DNA from: Bacteroidota bacterium
Lineage (GTDB): Bacteria; Bacteroidota; Bacteroidia; Chitinophagales; BACL12
Assembly: GCA_016718035.1 (NCBI GenBank)
Contig: JADKEK010000001.1
Location: 682,001 to 746,000, forward strand
Length of the DNA stretch: 64,000 nt
Direction of reading: 5' to 3'
A model generated the notes under the pieces. It did no database searches, was not told where the DNA came from, and saw only the letters and a list, made by a program, of their open reading frames with translations. Both the position numbers and the translations under genes were made by a program. Below are positions 26,990 to 35,985 of the stretch, in pieces (positions within the stretch are counted from its first letter, which is position 1; every line of letters begins with the position of its first letter).

Positions 26990-27940
26990 TTATGCTGAAG
27001 CTCTAGTTAAACGGTCGTTTATTGCGATTCCAATGCCATTATCCGGAACTAATTCACCAAGAATTATTTCGGCCCCTGACGTTTCTAATCTGCGCAAAGC
27101 AGCAAATAGGTTTCGTGCAGCGAGATGTAAATCGCCATCTTCCGTTAATATTTCCTGATGAATAATGGCGGGATGTGAGAATTGATGTTGCAAACTAATA
27201 ATGCCAATCGCCTTATTATGATGTTCTTCACACAATTGGTTGAGATTGCCAATTACCAAAGGGATTTTGGGCGCGTAATGGCTTTTAAGCATTCCTGGAG
27301 CTTCTGTTGGGTGCTCGGCACTTACCGATTCGGGTTGGTAGCCAATCACTTTTTCCATTTCACCGGCACTAATGCCTCCGGGACGCAAAATAACTACCCG
27401 GCCAAATTCATTCACTTTAGCAATGGTGCTTTCTACACCAATAGCACATTCTCCTCCGTCTAAAATATAATCTAAAGCGCTACCTAATTGATTTTCAACA
27501 TGTTGCGCATTGGTTGGACTAATGGTACCAAAGGTATTGGCACTTGGAGCTGCCAGGGGAAAGGGGAGTTGTTGTAATAAAGACAATGTCAAAGGGTGAT
27601 TAGGCATACGAACAGCAACGAGCGGACTGCCCGCAGTGATAATGTCGTGAACAGCCTCCGTTTTGGGGACCAAAATAGTTAAAGGACCTGGCCAAAAGGC
27701 TTTTGCGAGGCTCAACAGCACTTCAGGAACCTGATTACTGATGGTTTCCAGCATTTCCCAATTACCAATATGTAATATGAGTGGGTTAAAACGCGGCCTT
27801 TGTTTTATTTCAAATATGTTAATTACCGCATCTTCGTCGAACCCATTTGCAGCAAGGCCATAAACAGTTTCGGTTGGAATTGCGACAGTTTTACCCGATT
27901 TGAGTAACTCAGCGGCATATGTTATGTCATTTCCAATCAT
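26990..27940 (-). CDS. L-threonylcarbamoyladenylate synthase (Sua5 type)
   Basis: 316 residues, so the long two-domain Sua5 form rather than short TsaC. The YrdC domain is at the N-terminus (TVAIPTETVYGLAANGFDE, KQRPRFNPLILH, PFPLAAPSANTFGTISPT). The C-terminal Sua5 domain follows (GMLKSHYAPKIPLVIG). It makes threonylcarbamoyl-AMP from Thr, bicarbonate and ATP for the t6A37 modification of ANN-decoding tRNAs. The start overlaps the stop of the preceding methyltransferase-like gene by four bases (ATGA), indicating translational coupling. Confidence 0.94.
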   Translation of the reverse strand: MIGNDITYAAELLKSGKTVAIPTETVYGLAANGFDEDAVINIFEIKQRPRFNPLILHIGNWEMLETISNQVPEVLLSLAKAFWPGPLTILVPKTEAVHDIITAGSPLVAVRMPNHPLTLSLLQQLPFPLAAPSANTFGTISPTNAQHVENQLGSALDYILDGGECAIGVESTIAKVNEFGRVVILRPGGISAGEMEKVIGYQPESVSAEHPTEAPGMLKSHYAPKIPLVIGNLNQLCEEHHNKAIGIISLQHQFSHPAIIHQEILTEDGDLHLAARNLFAALRRLETSGAEIILGELVPDNGIGIAINDRLTRASA

Positions 27941-28614
27941 GCTGTTAGCCCATTTTTATAGCACAAAATTAGGTTTCCACCGGTATCAATTTCTATAGCT
28001 GATGGAAATACTTTTTTGAGGTTATCGATAAGTGTTTTTTCTGAACGACTTTTTTCTGCCAAACGGCTAAAAAGTAAAATGCCATTTGCAGATAAACTAT
28101 TTTTTAATTGTTGTAAAAATGTTTCCGAATGAAATTGACGAGGTACATTTTTATCAATAAATAAATCAACAGTAATTAAATCGAATTGCTGACTATTCAA
28201 CTGCATCCACATTAATGCATCGCTATCGTGAATATCAAGTGCAGACAATAAATCTTGATCAGGGTAATATTTTTTCGCTAGTCGAATAATTGTTTTATCT
28301 AATTCCACACAGGAGATAGTTCCTTTAAATCCAAATTTAGTTTGTAACATGTAGGGAATACTACCAAGCCCCAAACCCAATACCAAAGCACTTTTCATGG
28401 ATTTAATTTCTTCAGCTATAGTGAATAACGCAGTGCGATAAGAAGTATATTTATCTTCGAACGAATAGGTGGCGTTTTCACTGTTTAGCATGTAACGTCC
28501 TTCAAATAAAACAACTTCCAGCGGACCTGAATATTCGCCGGAAGTTGATTCGACCTTAATTTGTTTTAAAAAACTAAGGCAATATTGGAATACGTTTCGT
28601 TTTATGGCAGTCAC
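27937..28614 (-). CDS. Spermidine synthase-like methyltransferase-fold protein
   Basis: 225 residues, GTG start. The Rossmann core is clear: SALVLGLGLGSIPYML (SAM/dcSAM-binding glycine loop), ISCVELDKTIIRLAKKYY (acidic residue after beta 2) and FDLITVDLFIDKNVPRQFHSETFLQQLK (post-beta 4 region). Upstream lie the SGPLEVVLFEGRYMLNSE and TYSFEDKYTSYRTA strands typical of spermidine-synthase-like proteins. Many such orphan proteins are not polyamine enzymes, so the reaction is open. It is the middle gene of a protease/SpeE-like/Sua5 run. Confidence 0.75.
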   Translation of the reverse strand: MTAIKRNVFQYCLSFLKQIKVESTSGEYSGPLEVVLFEGRYMLNSENATYSFEDKYTSYRTALFTIAEEIKSMKSALVLGLGLGSIPYMLQTKFGFKGTISCVELDKTIIRLAKKYYPDQDLLSALDIHDSDALMWMQLNSQQFDLITVDLFIDKNVPRQFHSETFLQQLKNSLSANGILLFSRLAEKSRSEKTLIDNLKKVFPSAIEIDTGGNLILCYKNGLTA

Positions 28615-28632
28615 ATTGTAAAACTAGAATTA

Positions 28633-29427
28633 TTAATTTGTTTTATAATATTTCATCGCTTCAACCATATAGGTTTCTTCAATATTTTTAATACGTGTTT
28701 CATCACTTGGGTGCGTGCTTAAAAATTCAGGAACAGAAGTTCCATTTGCACTCATCCTTTGCCAAAAGTTTATTGCATTATGCGGGTCGTAACCGGCAGT
28801 AGCCATAAAAATTAAACCCAAACGGTCGGCTTCAGACTCTTGTGTTCTTGAAAATGGTAGTAAAATGCCAACCTGTGCGCCAACACCTACGGCAGTCATA
28901 AGCAAGTTTTTAGTTTCAGTGGGTTTGTTCGCTAAAGCTATGTCTAAGGCAACAAAACCGGTTTCTGCCAACAACCCCTGGCTCATACGCTCGTTACCGT
29001 GCTGCGCTATAGCATGGGCAATTTCGTGACCTAACACCACGGCAAGACCGGCATCGTCCTTAGTATAGCTTAAAATGCCTGTGTACACCACTATTTTACC
29101 ACCCGGCATACACCATGCATTGGGTTCTTCACTTTCCACCAGATTTACTTCCCACTGGTAATCAGCAATCATTTCTTCATAACCTTCAGCCTTTAATACT
29201 GATTCTACAGCCGGTATCAATTTGTCGGATACACGTTTCACAGCAGTATAGTCGCGGCCTGAGCCTACTACTTCGCTTTCTTTCAAGAAGTCGCTGTAAG
29301 CAGTCAAACTCATAGCAATCATTTGACTTTCAGGTAATAGATGCACCTGTTTTCTCCCTGTAATAGGCACACGTGAACATGCTGCAACAAGCACAGCAAA
29401 GGATAACACAAACAATAATTTTTTCAT
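28633..29427 (-). CDS. M48 family metalloprotease lipoprotein
   Basis: 264 residues. Lipoprotein signal MKKLLFVLSFAVLVAAC, acylated Cys at 17. The gluzincin zinc motif HEIAHAIAQH places ligands at H134 and H138 with the catalytic E135; the third ligand is expected in RTQESEADRLG. This fits the periplasmic BepA/LoiP-like M48 proteases that help outer-membrane protein quality control. It heads the run with the SpeE-like and sua5 genes (18-base gap, then a 4-base overlap). Confidence 0.92.
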   Translation of the reverse strand: MKKLLFVLSFAVLVAACSRVPITGRKQVHLLPESQMIAMSLTAYSDFLKESEVVGSGRDYTAVKRVSDKLIPAVESVLKAEGYEEMIADYQWEVNLVESEEPNAWCMPGGKIVVYTGILSYTKDDAGLAVVLGHEIAHAIAQHGNERMSQGLLAETGFVALDIALANKPTETKNLLMTAVGVGAQVGILLPFSRTQESEADRLGLIFMATAGYDPHNAINFWQRMSANGTSVPEFLSTHPSDETRIKNIEETYMVEAMKYYKTN

Positions 29428-29444
29428 AACAGTCGATTAGTTTA

Positions 29445-29476
29445 CAAAGGTAGACAAATCAAATATCGTACTCAAA
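29445..29476 (-). promoter_or_regulatory. Predicted promoter of the M48 protease operon
   Basis: Minus-strand TTTG (29473-29476) and TACCTTTG (29445-29452), separated by 20 bases. The ATG follows 17 bases downstream of the -7 box. Confidence 0.6.
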
Positions 29477-29584
29477 TGCGCAAAACCTAAATAAAGTGGT
29501 TTTGAGGTGTTTATAAACTCCAACTTTATCGTTTTGCTGTCTGATTACATATGCTATCTTTACCCCCCACAATCACACATATTT

Positions 29585-31834
29585 ATGAAGAACAGCCTAT
29601 TCGTGCTTTTTGTGGCTTTTATTTGCCAACTTGGTTCATCGCAAACAGCAATTTTTAGTGGGATAATTACGGATGCTAATACTAAAGAACCGCTGATTGG
29701 AGCGACAGTTTTTCTCAATAATCAAACAGGAACAGCTACTGATATTGATGGTTCCTTTAAAATAGTCACAACTCCCGGTGATTATACTTTTACTGCAAGT
29801 TATGTAGGTTATGATAAACAAAGTGCATCAATCACCTTAACTGAACGCGCCTCATTAGTTTTAGATATCGCATTAAAACCGGTTGATGGAATTTTAAATA
29901 CAATTGTTGTTACAGGAAGTAAATTCGAAAAGAAACTAGGAGAGGAGACTGTTACGATTGATGTAATTAAATCTGATTTAATACAACATACCAACGATGT
30001 AAAATTGGATCAAACTATTCAGCGTATTCCAGGTGTGAGCGTAATTGATGGTCAGGCGAATATCAGAGGTGGTTCAGGTTATAGTTATGGTGCAGGAAGT
30101 CGCGTATTATTGTTGATGGATGATTTGCCGATATTAACCGGAGATGCGGGTTTTCCAACCTGGGATTTTATTCCTATGGAAAACATACAGCAGGTAGAAA
30201 TTATTAAAGGTGCTGCCAGTGCCTTGTATGGTTCAAGTGCATTAAATGGTATAATTAATGTCCGCACAGCTTACCCGACTTCAGAACCGGTAACTAAATT
30301 ATCTTTTTTCAGCGGGGTATATAATTCACCTGCCGATACCGCACAAAAATGGTGGGCAGATGACTTTCCATTTTTTTCAGGAGCTAATTTTGCCCATCGT
30401 CAAAAATTCGGAAAATTTGATTTAGTAACAGGAGCCTATGTGTACACACAGGATAGTTATTTAAAAGAAATTTATCAGCGTCGTGGTCGATATAATATCA
30501 ATACACGTTATCGTATCAACAATAATTTAGCAGTTGGATTAAATGTAAATGCACAAGTAAACCGTTCGTCGAGTTTCTTTTTTTGGGATGGCATTGATTC
30601 TGGCTTATATGTTGCTGCGCCGGGAACTACAGCATTTAATCAGGGTTTTAAAATTACGGTAGACCCATTTTTAAACTGGTACGATGAACATGGTAACAGA
30701 CATAAAATTTTATCTCGTTATTATGGCAATCATAACAAAACTATTACCACTGAACAAAGCAATTTTAATGATTTGTTTTATGGTGAATATCAGTATCAAA
30801 AACATTTAGATAAATATGCTTTAGTTATTAGCTCAGGCGTATTAGCAAGTTATGCGATGGTTAGTGCTGAATTGTATGGTGATTCAACTTATAATACCAG
30901 CAATGAAGCGGTGTATTTACAACTCGATAAAAAATGGTTCGATAAATTAAATGTAAGTGGTGGTGTACGTTATGAATTTAATCAAATTGCAGGTTTAAAA
31001 GAATCGAGACCGGTGTTCAGACTTGGTGCTAATTATCAGGTAGCGAATTACACCTTTATTCGTGCATCTTGGGGACAGGGATATCGTTTTCCTACCATTG
31101 CTGAAAAATATATCTCGACTTCAGTTACAGGATTAAGTATATATCCCAATCCTGATTTAACATCTGAAACAGGATGGAGCGGTGAATTAGGCGTTAAACA
31201 AGGTGTTAAAATAAGTAACTGGCAGGGTATGATTGATGTGTCAGGATTTATTTCTGAATATGATAACATGATGGAATTTACATTTGGATATTATCCATTC
31301 CCCGGGTTTATGTCGCTGAATATTGGTGACACCAGAATTATGGGCGGGGAAATTTCATTTATCGGAGAAGGTAAAATTGGTACGGTGCCAACAACATTAA
31401 TCGCAGGATATACCTACATCGACCCTAAATTCAAGGATTTCGATTCCATTCAAAATGCCTTGTCCAGTGCAGATTACAATGTATTAAAATATCGTTTTCG
31501 CCACACCGTTAAATTTGATGTTGAATCAACCATCAAAAAATTTCGTGTTGGGGTTACTTGTAATTATAATAGTTTTATGGAAGCAGTTGATGCTGCATTT
31601 GTTGACCCGATAATTCCTGCAATTAATTTATACATTATTGATGGTTTACAACAATATCGCGATGAACATGCAGATGGCGATTTGGTAATTGATATCAGAC
31701 TTGCTTATAATATTAACGCAAACAGTGAGGTGTCGTTATTATGTAACAATGTATTAAATCGGGAATATAGTTCACGTCCGGCTATGATGGATGCGCCAAG
31801 AAACTTTACTTTAAAATATTCACTTACACTATGA
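29585..31834 (+). CDS. TonB-dependent outer-membrane receptor
   Basis: 749 residues from the ATG at 29585, which opens a clean signal peptide (MKNSLFVLFVAFICQLGSS). A carboxypeptidase-like regulatory domain (about 20-110: FSGIITDANTKEPLIGATVFL) is followed by the plug (IQRIPGVSVIDGQANIRGGSGYS, then VEIIKGAASALYGSSALNGIINV) and a C-terminal barrel ending APRNFTLKYSLTL. It should import a ligand such as a siderophore, cobalamin or oligosaccharide with TonB energy. No SusD partner is present, which argues against a sugar-utilisation receptor. The stop overlaps the start of the next small gene. Confidence 0.92.
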   Translation: MKNSLFVLFVAFICQLGSSQTAIFSGIITDANTKEPLIGATVFLNNQTGTATDIDGSFKIVTTPGDYTFTASYVGYDKQSASITLTERASLVLDIALKPVDGILNTIVVTGSKFEKKLGEETVTIDVIKSDLIQHTNDVKLDQTIQRIPGVSVIDGQANIRGGSGYSYGAGSRVLLLMDDLPILTGDAGFPTWDFIPMENIQQVEIIKGAASALYGSSALNGIINVRTAYPTSEPVTKLSFFSGVYNSPADTAQKWWADDFPFFSGANFAHRQKFGKFDLVTGAYVYTQDSYLKEIYQRRGRYNINTRYRINNNLAVGLNVNAQVNRSSSFFFWDGIDSGLYVAAPGTTAFNQGFKITVDPFLNWYDEHGNRHKILSRYYGNHNKTITTEQSNFNDLFYGEYQYQKHLDKYALVISSGVLASYAMVSAELYGDSTYNTSNEAVYLQLDKKWFDKLNVSGGVRYEFNQIAGLKESRPVFRLGANYQVANYTFIRASWGQGYRFPTIAEKYISTSVTGLSIYPNPDLTSETGWSGELGVKQGVKISNWQGMIDVSGFISEYDNMMEFTFGYYPFPGFMSLNIGDTRIMGGEISFIGEGKIGTVPTTLIAGYTYIDPKFKDFDSIQNALSSADYNVLKYRFRHTVKFDVESTIKKFRVGVTCNYNSFMEAVDAAFVDPIIPAINLYIIDGLQQYRDEHADGDLVIDIRLAYNINANSEVSLLCNNVLNREYSSRPAMMDAPRNFTLKYSLTL

Positions 31835-32121
31835 CATTAGGTGCATTGAGTGAAAAATTGAGGAAACGTGTAACTGAGTTGCGCCATGATAATCGCATGC
31901 ATACTAAGATTAATGCTCCATTAATTACAATAGAAATCGCTTTGGGATTAACTGAATTGGCGATTGATAAAAGCAGACCCATTTCTCCTGAAGAAGAACA
32001 TTGGTTTCATGAAAGTTGGAATATTATCAACCAATTGGAAAGAACAGAATGGGATGATATTATTGATTTATATCGCAGCCTTGCATTCAAAATGGGAGAA
32101 CGTAATTGGTTTAGAAATTAA
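31831..32121 (+). CDS. Small hypothetical protein coupled to the TonB receptor
   Basis: 96 residues, soluble and helical, with no signal peptide. It contains KLRKRVTELRHDNRMHTKINAPLITIEIALGLTELA and an acidic, Trp-rich second half (EEEHWFHESWNIINQLERTEWDDIIDLY). The ATGA overlap with the receptor stop indicates translational coupling. I do not recognise a family. A cytosolic partner of an outer-membrane receptor is unusual, so the pairing may reflect shared regulation only. Confidence 0.6.
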   Translation: MTLGALSEKLRKRVTELRHDNRMHTKINAPLITIEIALGLTELAIDKSRPISPEEEHWFHESWNIINQLERTEWDDIIDLYRSLAFKMGERNWFRN

Positions 32122-32127
32122 AATCAA

Positions 32128-33045
32128 TCAGTTAAGTTTGAGTTTGCCAATTTTACCATTGTTACCCGCTAACAACACGGTATTAGTAGATGGAGAAACA
32201 GCAATTACATTATAACCTTCCAGACTAATATTCATCCAACTCAAGTTTTTTGAGATATCAACTCCTGAAGTTCCGCAAGCTATAAGTAAATACGGATTTA
32301 TAAATTTAATACACGAACGGTATCCATTTGGATTAGTGCTTAGTGGGGATTTCCAAACGCTGTCGTTTTTTACTAACATCGTAAAATTTCCGGTATAATC
32401 GTTTGGAGAAACATAATCTCCACCAACTGCAGCACCAATAGTAGCATCGATAAAATCAATAGAAAAAATACCTTTTGAAGGTGCGCCTGATTGTAATGGC
32501 ACATTGGTTTTTTGCCAGGATTTGCCATCATTTTCAGAATAATAAAGCAGCGTTTTATTTCCTCCTGTGCCAAAAAAGATATGTCCTTTTTTTAGATACT
32601 GTATGGTAGAACCACTCGCTGCAAATGCGGCAACACTATCCTCAGCTGAACATTGTTCATTTATTTGCCAACTATCGCCTTTATTTGTTGTTTGTAATAA
32701 AAGAAATTTACCGTTAATTGGATCGCCAACACAAATACCTTTTTTGCCAACAAAATCCATGGCATCTAAAAACGCTTCAGGGCGATTATCCTCATATACT
32801 TTTTTCCAAGTAATTCCTTTATCGGTTGATTTCAGAATACATGCAGGTTGCACACTACTCATTACCAGTATGGTTTTTTCGTTTATTATTTCTATATCGC
32901 GAAATTCAGCACTGTCGTAACCTGGAATTTGTTTAAACTGCCATGATTTACCGCCATCTGTAGAATTCCCAACATATCCATTACTGCCACTTGCCCAAAA
33001 AACAGAATCGTTGAGTGCTGCTAATCCACGAATACTGGTGGGCAT
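32128..33045 (-). CDS. BNR/Ycf48-like beta-propeller lipoprotein; signal peptide out of frame
   Basis: 305 residues from the first in-frame ATG. Repeated propeller blades carry the Asp-box-like pattern (GNSTDGGKSWQFK, KSTDKGITWKKV, QTTNKGDSWQIN, YSENDGKSWQKT), as in Ycf48/sialidase-type proteins. The frame continues upstream without a start codon as CQQYQIEIIPTN, which looks like the mature lipoprotein N-terminus. An ATG at 33137, overlapping the previous stop as ATGATGA, opens a signal peptide (MMKYNSSTIVFLLMILLP) in another frame. One missing base between about 33075 and 33110 would join them. The intact gene would be 32128-33137. Confidence 0.75.
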   Translation of the reverse strand: MPTSIRGLAALNDSVFWASGSNGYVGNSTDGGKSWQFKQIPGYDSAEFRDIEIINEKTILVMSSVQPACILKSTDKGITWKKVYEDNRPEAFLDAMDFVGKKGICVGDPINGKFLLLQTTNKGDSWQINEQCSAEDSVAAFAASGSTIQYLKKGHIFFGTGGNKTLLYYSENDGKSWQKTNVPLQSGAPSKGIFSIDFIDATIGAAVGGDYVSPNDYTGNFTMLVKNDSVWKSPLSTNPNGYRSCIKFINPYLLIACGTSGVDISKNLSWMNISLEGYNVIAVSPSTNTVLLAGNNGKIGKLKLN

Positions 33046-33133
33046 ATTTGTTGGTATAATTTCAATTTGATATTGCTGACAATTGGCAATAAAATCATCA
33101 ATAAAAAAACAATAGTGGAGCTGTTATATTTCA

Positions 33134-33886
33134 TCATTTTTTCTGATAGTCTGAAGGAATTACAAATATGTCCTGCGGAAACGAATTTTCCTTCAGGCTT
33201 ATTACTTCCATTGTTCGGATATTGGTTTTACTTCTTACTTCAAATTTTAAGATAGCGCCTTCTTCATAGCCTATATACAAAGGTGCGGGAACAGCAACAC
33301 GATTAATTTCGGTTTGAATATCAAATCTGCTTGACGGAAATTTAATATCACGGGAAACCCATATGTATGCAGTATCTGCCTGTGGAATAAACCCGGAGCG
33401 GGTAATTCTGAATTTATCACAAGTATGGCCTGCAATTACAGCGCTGTCGTTGGTTGCAACAACGGTTGGTGCATAATGGTCGGGCATAGTATTTTTTAAT
33501 GCACTACTAGGGTCAGCAAAATCCGAATATTCACCAAGATGTGCTATTTTTTTTGTGGTGTCTAATTGCCAAACCTCTTTGGCATCTTTAAAAATAATCA
33601 CATTACCATGTGAAAGACCACCTGTTTCAATTAAGCGGAAATTATTGGAATCAACATAAATATGCACTAAAGTAGGACTGAGCGTTTTAAATGCAACAGC
33701 AACATTAGAATCAGCAGTTTCAATAGTTGAATGATAAATTATTTCTCCAAAAAAAATACTGCGATTATAAGTGACCTCTTTGGTTGTTTGATCGTGATTA
33801 TTGCTTGATTTATTACCGCAACTCATCGCCATCACAAATAATGGTGCAATTGTCAGTAATCGAATTATAGATGTAAATTGTTTCAT
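33134..33886 (-). CDS. Lipoprotein of unknown function (DUF4412-like)
   Basis: 250 residues from the ATG at 33886, where a lipoprotein signal begins (MKQFTSIIRLLTIAPLFVMAMSC, Cys at 23); the upstream extension is rejected. The mature protein is beta-rich. It has FFGEIIYHSTIETADSN, an HIYVDSNNFRLIETG strand, a VIAGHTCDKFRITRSG segment and AYIWVSRDIKFPSSRF. This order (modified protein strand, G-x-x-C-x-K, then DIKFPS) resembles DUF4412/LolA-like exported proteins. The function is not known. Its stop overlaps the ATG at 33137 of the propeller gene. Confidence 0.65.
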   Translation of the reverse strand: MKQFTSIIRLLTIAPLFVMAMSCGNKSSNNHDQTTKEVTYNRSIFFGEIIYHSTIETADSNVAVAFKTLSPTLVHIYVDSNNFRLIETGGLSHGNVIIFKDAKEVWQLDTTKKIAHLGEYSDFADPSSALKNTMPDHYAPTVVATNDSAVIAGHTCDKFRITRSGFIPQADTAYIWVSRDIKFPSSRFDIQTEINRVAVPAPLYIGYEEGAILKFEVRSKTNIRTMEVISLKENSFPQDIFVIPSDYQKK

Positions 33887-33917
33887 TTCCTGCAAAGATA
33901 AGGAAGGAGAGGGGAAG

Positions 33918-34433
33918 TTATTCAACCGGAGCAAACGATTTAGAGGCATTGATTAAGTCTGTCCCAATCGTATTGCGGTAACTATACAATGTCCAGCCGA
34001 TAAGCTGATAAAAGTATAAGGATGTTTTTAATGTTGTAACAGTATAAAATACTTTGTGCTCCCCGAATTTGCCATCAATTGTACTGGTGAGTGCCGGAAC
34101 AAGATTCAACGTGTCGACAACAGCCTCATCAACATCACTGTTTGCTAATTGAGTGCTGATACCATTGCAAGCAAATTTGTGATAATTTTCAAGGGTGATC
34201 GTTATACTATCATCTTCGGTATCGGGAATTTCTTCTCTGATAATGATATAAAATGAATTATTAAGGCTATCGCAATAAGCAACTGCAGCTTTAGGATGTA
34301 ATTTTTTATCTAAATGCAGATATTTGGGAACATAAATCTCAAAAGCACCCTTTTTAATTACTTTATTAAAGTTACTGTAATCAATTTCAAACGAATCTTT
34401 TTTGCATTGAGTTAAACCCATTACAATCGCCAA
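33918..34433 (-). CDS. Lipoprotein of unknown function; start codon uncertain
   Basis: At least 171 residues. The visible lipobox AIVMGLTQC sits only ten residues from the first conventional start (TTG at 34433), too short for a signal peptide. The frame continues upstream as VKKVAYLILAIVMGLTQC, a good lipoprotein signal, beginning at a CTG at 34460-34458 that overlaps the stop of the previous gene. The mature part (DYSNFNKVIKKGAFEIYVPKYL..., IIIREEIPDTEDDSITITLENYHKF) is unlike any family I know. It is inside a run of exported proteins. Confidence 0.6.
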   Translation of the reverse strand: MAIVMGLTQCKKDSFEIDYSNFNKVIKKGAFEIYVPKYLHLDKKLHPKAAVAYCDSLNNSFYIIIREEIPDTEDDSITITLENYHKFACNGISTQLANSDVDEAVVDTLNLVPALTSTIDGKFGEHKVFYTVTTLKTSLYFYQLIGWTLYSYRNTIGTDLINASKSFAPVE

Positions 34434-34453
34434 AATCAGATATGCAACTTTTT

Positions 34454-35317
34454 TTACCAGGCTTTCCCTTTTTTGAGTTGGTATTTTAAAATACTTTGTT
34501 TGTCCTCAGTAGAATAGTATAAAAATAATGTTTTTTTGTCCGGCATAAAACTCAAACCGGCTATGAAGTAAACGTTTTTAAATTCATTGGTAAATACTTC
34601 AGGGAATGAAAATGGTTCATTAATCGATTTCCGTGAAGCGCGATAAATCACATTATTGGCAACTATAAACATATTCAATTCATCATCAGTAAACCATGCA
34701 CTTACTATTTCCAGGTTCACCTGACCTTGAAAAGTAACAGGCACTGGTTTTGAAAATGGTTCATCCCAACTTTTCCGTTCAGCATATAATATTTTGAAAT
34801 TTCTGTTGTAGTAAATTCTCAGGCCATCTGCAGATATCCATGGATATGCATCACTTTCCAGTGAGTCGTTTAATTCTTTTAATACACGGTGTTTACCATA
34901 CGAACCATCGGGTTGTTTGTAGGAGATGGCAAGTTCGTTATCATTCCATCCCGCGTATAAATTGGAAACATACACCAGCACATCTTCATTTGCAGAAGCT
35001 GAACATTGAAAATAACGTACCGAATCAGGTGCATTTGGGAGTTGAAATCCTTTTATTGTTTCAGTTGGATTAGTTGCTGAAAGGTCGATGGAATAGATGT
35101 CTGATACCAAATTAACATATTCATCTAATTCTCCGTCCATTAACCCTAAAATAAAATGGCTACCATTTTTCGTTAATTGACCGGGGCCTATTTCATACGT
35201 TTGAGGGATTTTTAGGGAGTCCTGGTAGACAAAAAGCTCGTTAACAGTGGTTGGCGACTGTGAAAATGCTGTAGCAGAGTACAAAAAGCAGAGAATTAGC
35301 GGTAGTTTTACGTTCAT
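34454..35317 (-). CDS. Secreted PD40/WD40-like beta-propeller protein
   Basis: 287 residues from the ATG at 35317. Signal peptide MNVKLPLILCFLYSATAFS. The mature chain contains repeated S-x-D-G-x-x-I/L-Y-Y/F segments characteristic of PD40-type propellers (AYPWISADGLRIYYNRN, SFMPDKKTLFLYYST, KNGSHFILGLMDG). Such propellers usually bind partners or carbohydrates, and no catalytic domain is attached. It is the first gene of a four-gene minus-strand run of exported proteins (35317 to 32128). Confidence 0.65.
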   Translation of the reverse strand: MNVKLPLILCFLYSATAFSQSPTTVNELFVYQDSLKIPQTYEIGPGQLTKNGSHFILGLMDGELDEYVNLVSDIYSIDLSATNPTETIKGFQLPNAPDSVRYFQCSASANEDVLVYVSNLYAGWNDNELAISYKQPDGSYGKHRVLKELNDSLESDAYPWISADGLRIYYNRNFKILYAERKSWDEPFSKPVPVTFQGQVNLEIVSAWFTDDELNMFIVANNVIYRASRKSINEPFSFPEVFTNEFKNVYFIAGLSFMPDKKTLFLYYSTEDKQSILKYQLKKGKAW

Positions 35318-35352
35318 AATCAATTATTATACAAAAATATAAATTTATCGAT

Positions 35353-35985
35353 ATGCAGGATAATACCTACAAAATGGTTGTAGCAAGGTTAGCAGATGAG
35401 GACATATTGGAGGCATTAAGAAATCATGAAAAGTATGTCGATGGTATGTTATTGGCATTAATTGATGAGTTTGAAAAGCGCAAATTACAGTTAATCGGAG
35501 TGGACAAGTTACGTGCCATGGTTACAAAACGTTTAGACGATGAACGTATTGCCGCTGAATCCGAGGCTCTAGTTATTGAACCGGAATTACCGTTACCAAC
35601 GCTTTTTTCTCAAACAACGATTTTAGCCTTCACCATATTTTTCTCTCCATTGTTTGGTGGTGCTTTGCTGGCCATGAATGTAGCTGCGGTGAAAAAAGCC
35701 GGTGTTTGGCAGGTTTTATCGTTATCGCTTGCCTTAACTGTGTTGGTTGGTGTGTTAAATATGTATTTAATACCTCCGGGAAGCATTTTTGGATTATTGG
35801 TTTTAGCTGCTATTGCCTTATTTATGTCGGAACTTTTATGGAATCGATTTATCGGTAAAAAAGTAAGTTATAAAAATAGAAGTTTTACTGTGCCTTTAAT
35901 TATTGCATTGGCAATATCAATTCCATTAATATATTATTTCTATCAACATCCGGAATTACTTGAATTAACAACCAATACAAAATGA
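35353..35985 (+). CDS. Multi-pass membrane protein of unknown function
   Basis: 210 residues. A soluble N-terminal helical part of about 80 residues (ADEDILEALRNHEKYVDGMLLALIDEFEKRK) precedes four hydrophobic segments (about 90-110, 118-136, 141-162, 177-195). No known family or motif recognised. It is divergent from the PD40 gene, and its stop overlaps the start of the next gene by four bases (ATGA), so the two are translationally coupled. Confidence 0.6.
   Translation: MQDNTYKMVVARLADEDILEALRNHEKYVDGMLLALIDEFEKRKLQLIGVDKLRAMVTKRLDDERIAAESEALVIEPELPLPTLFSQTTILAFTIFFSPLFGGALLAMNVAAVKKAGVWQVLSLSLALTVLVGVLNMYLIPPGSIFGLLVLAAIALFMSELLWNRFIGKKVSYKNRSFTVPLIIALAISIPLIYYFYQHPELLELTTNTK

Noticed and set aside
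31831..32121. Antitoxin or toxin partner gene
   Set aside because: No known toxin or antitoxin motif and no second small gene beside it.
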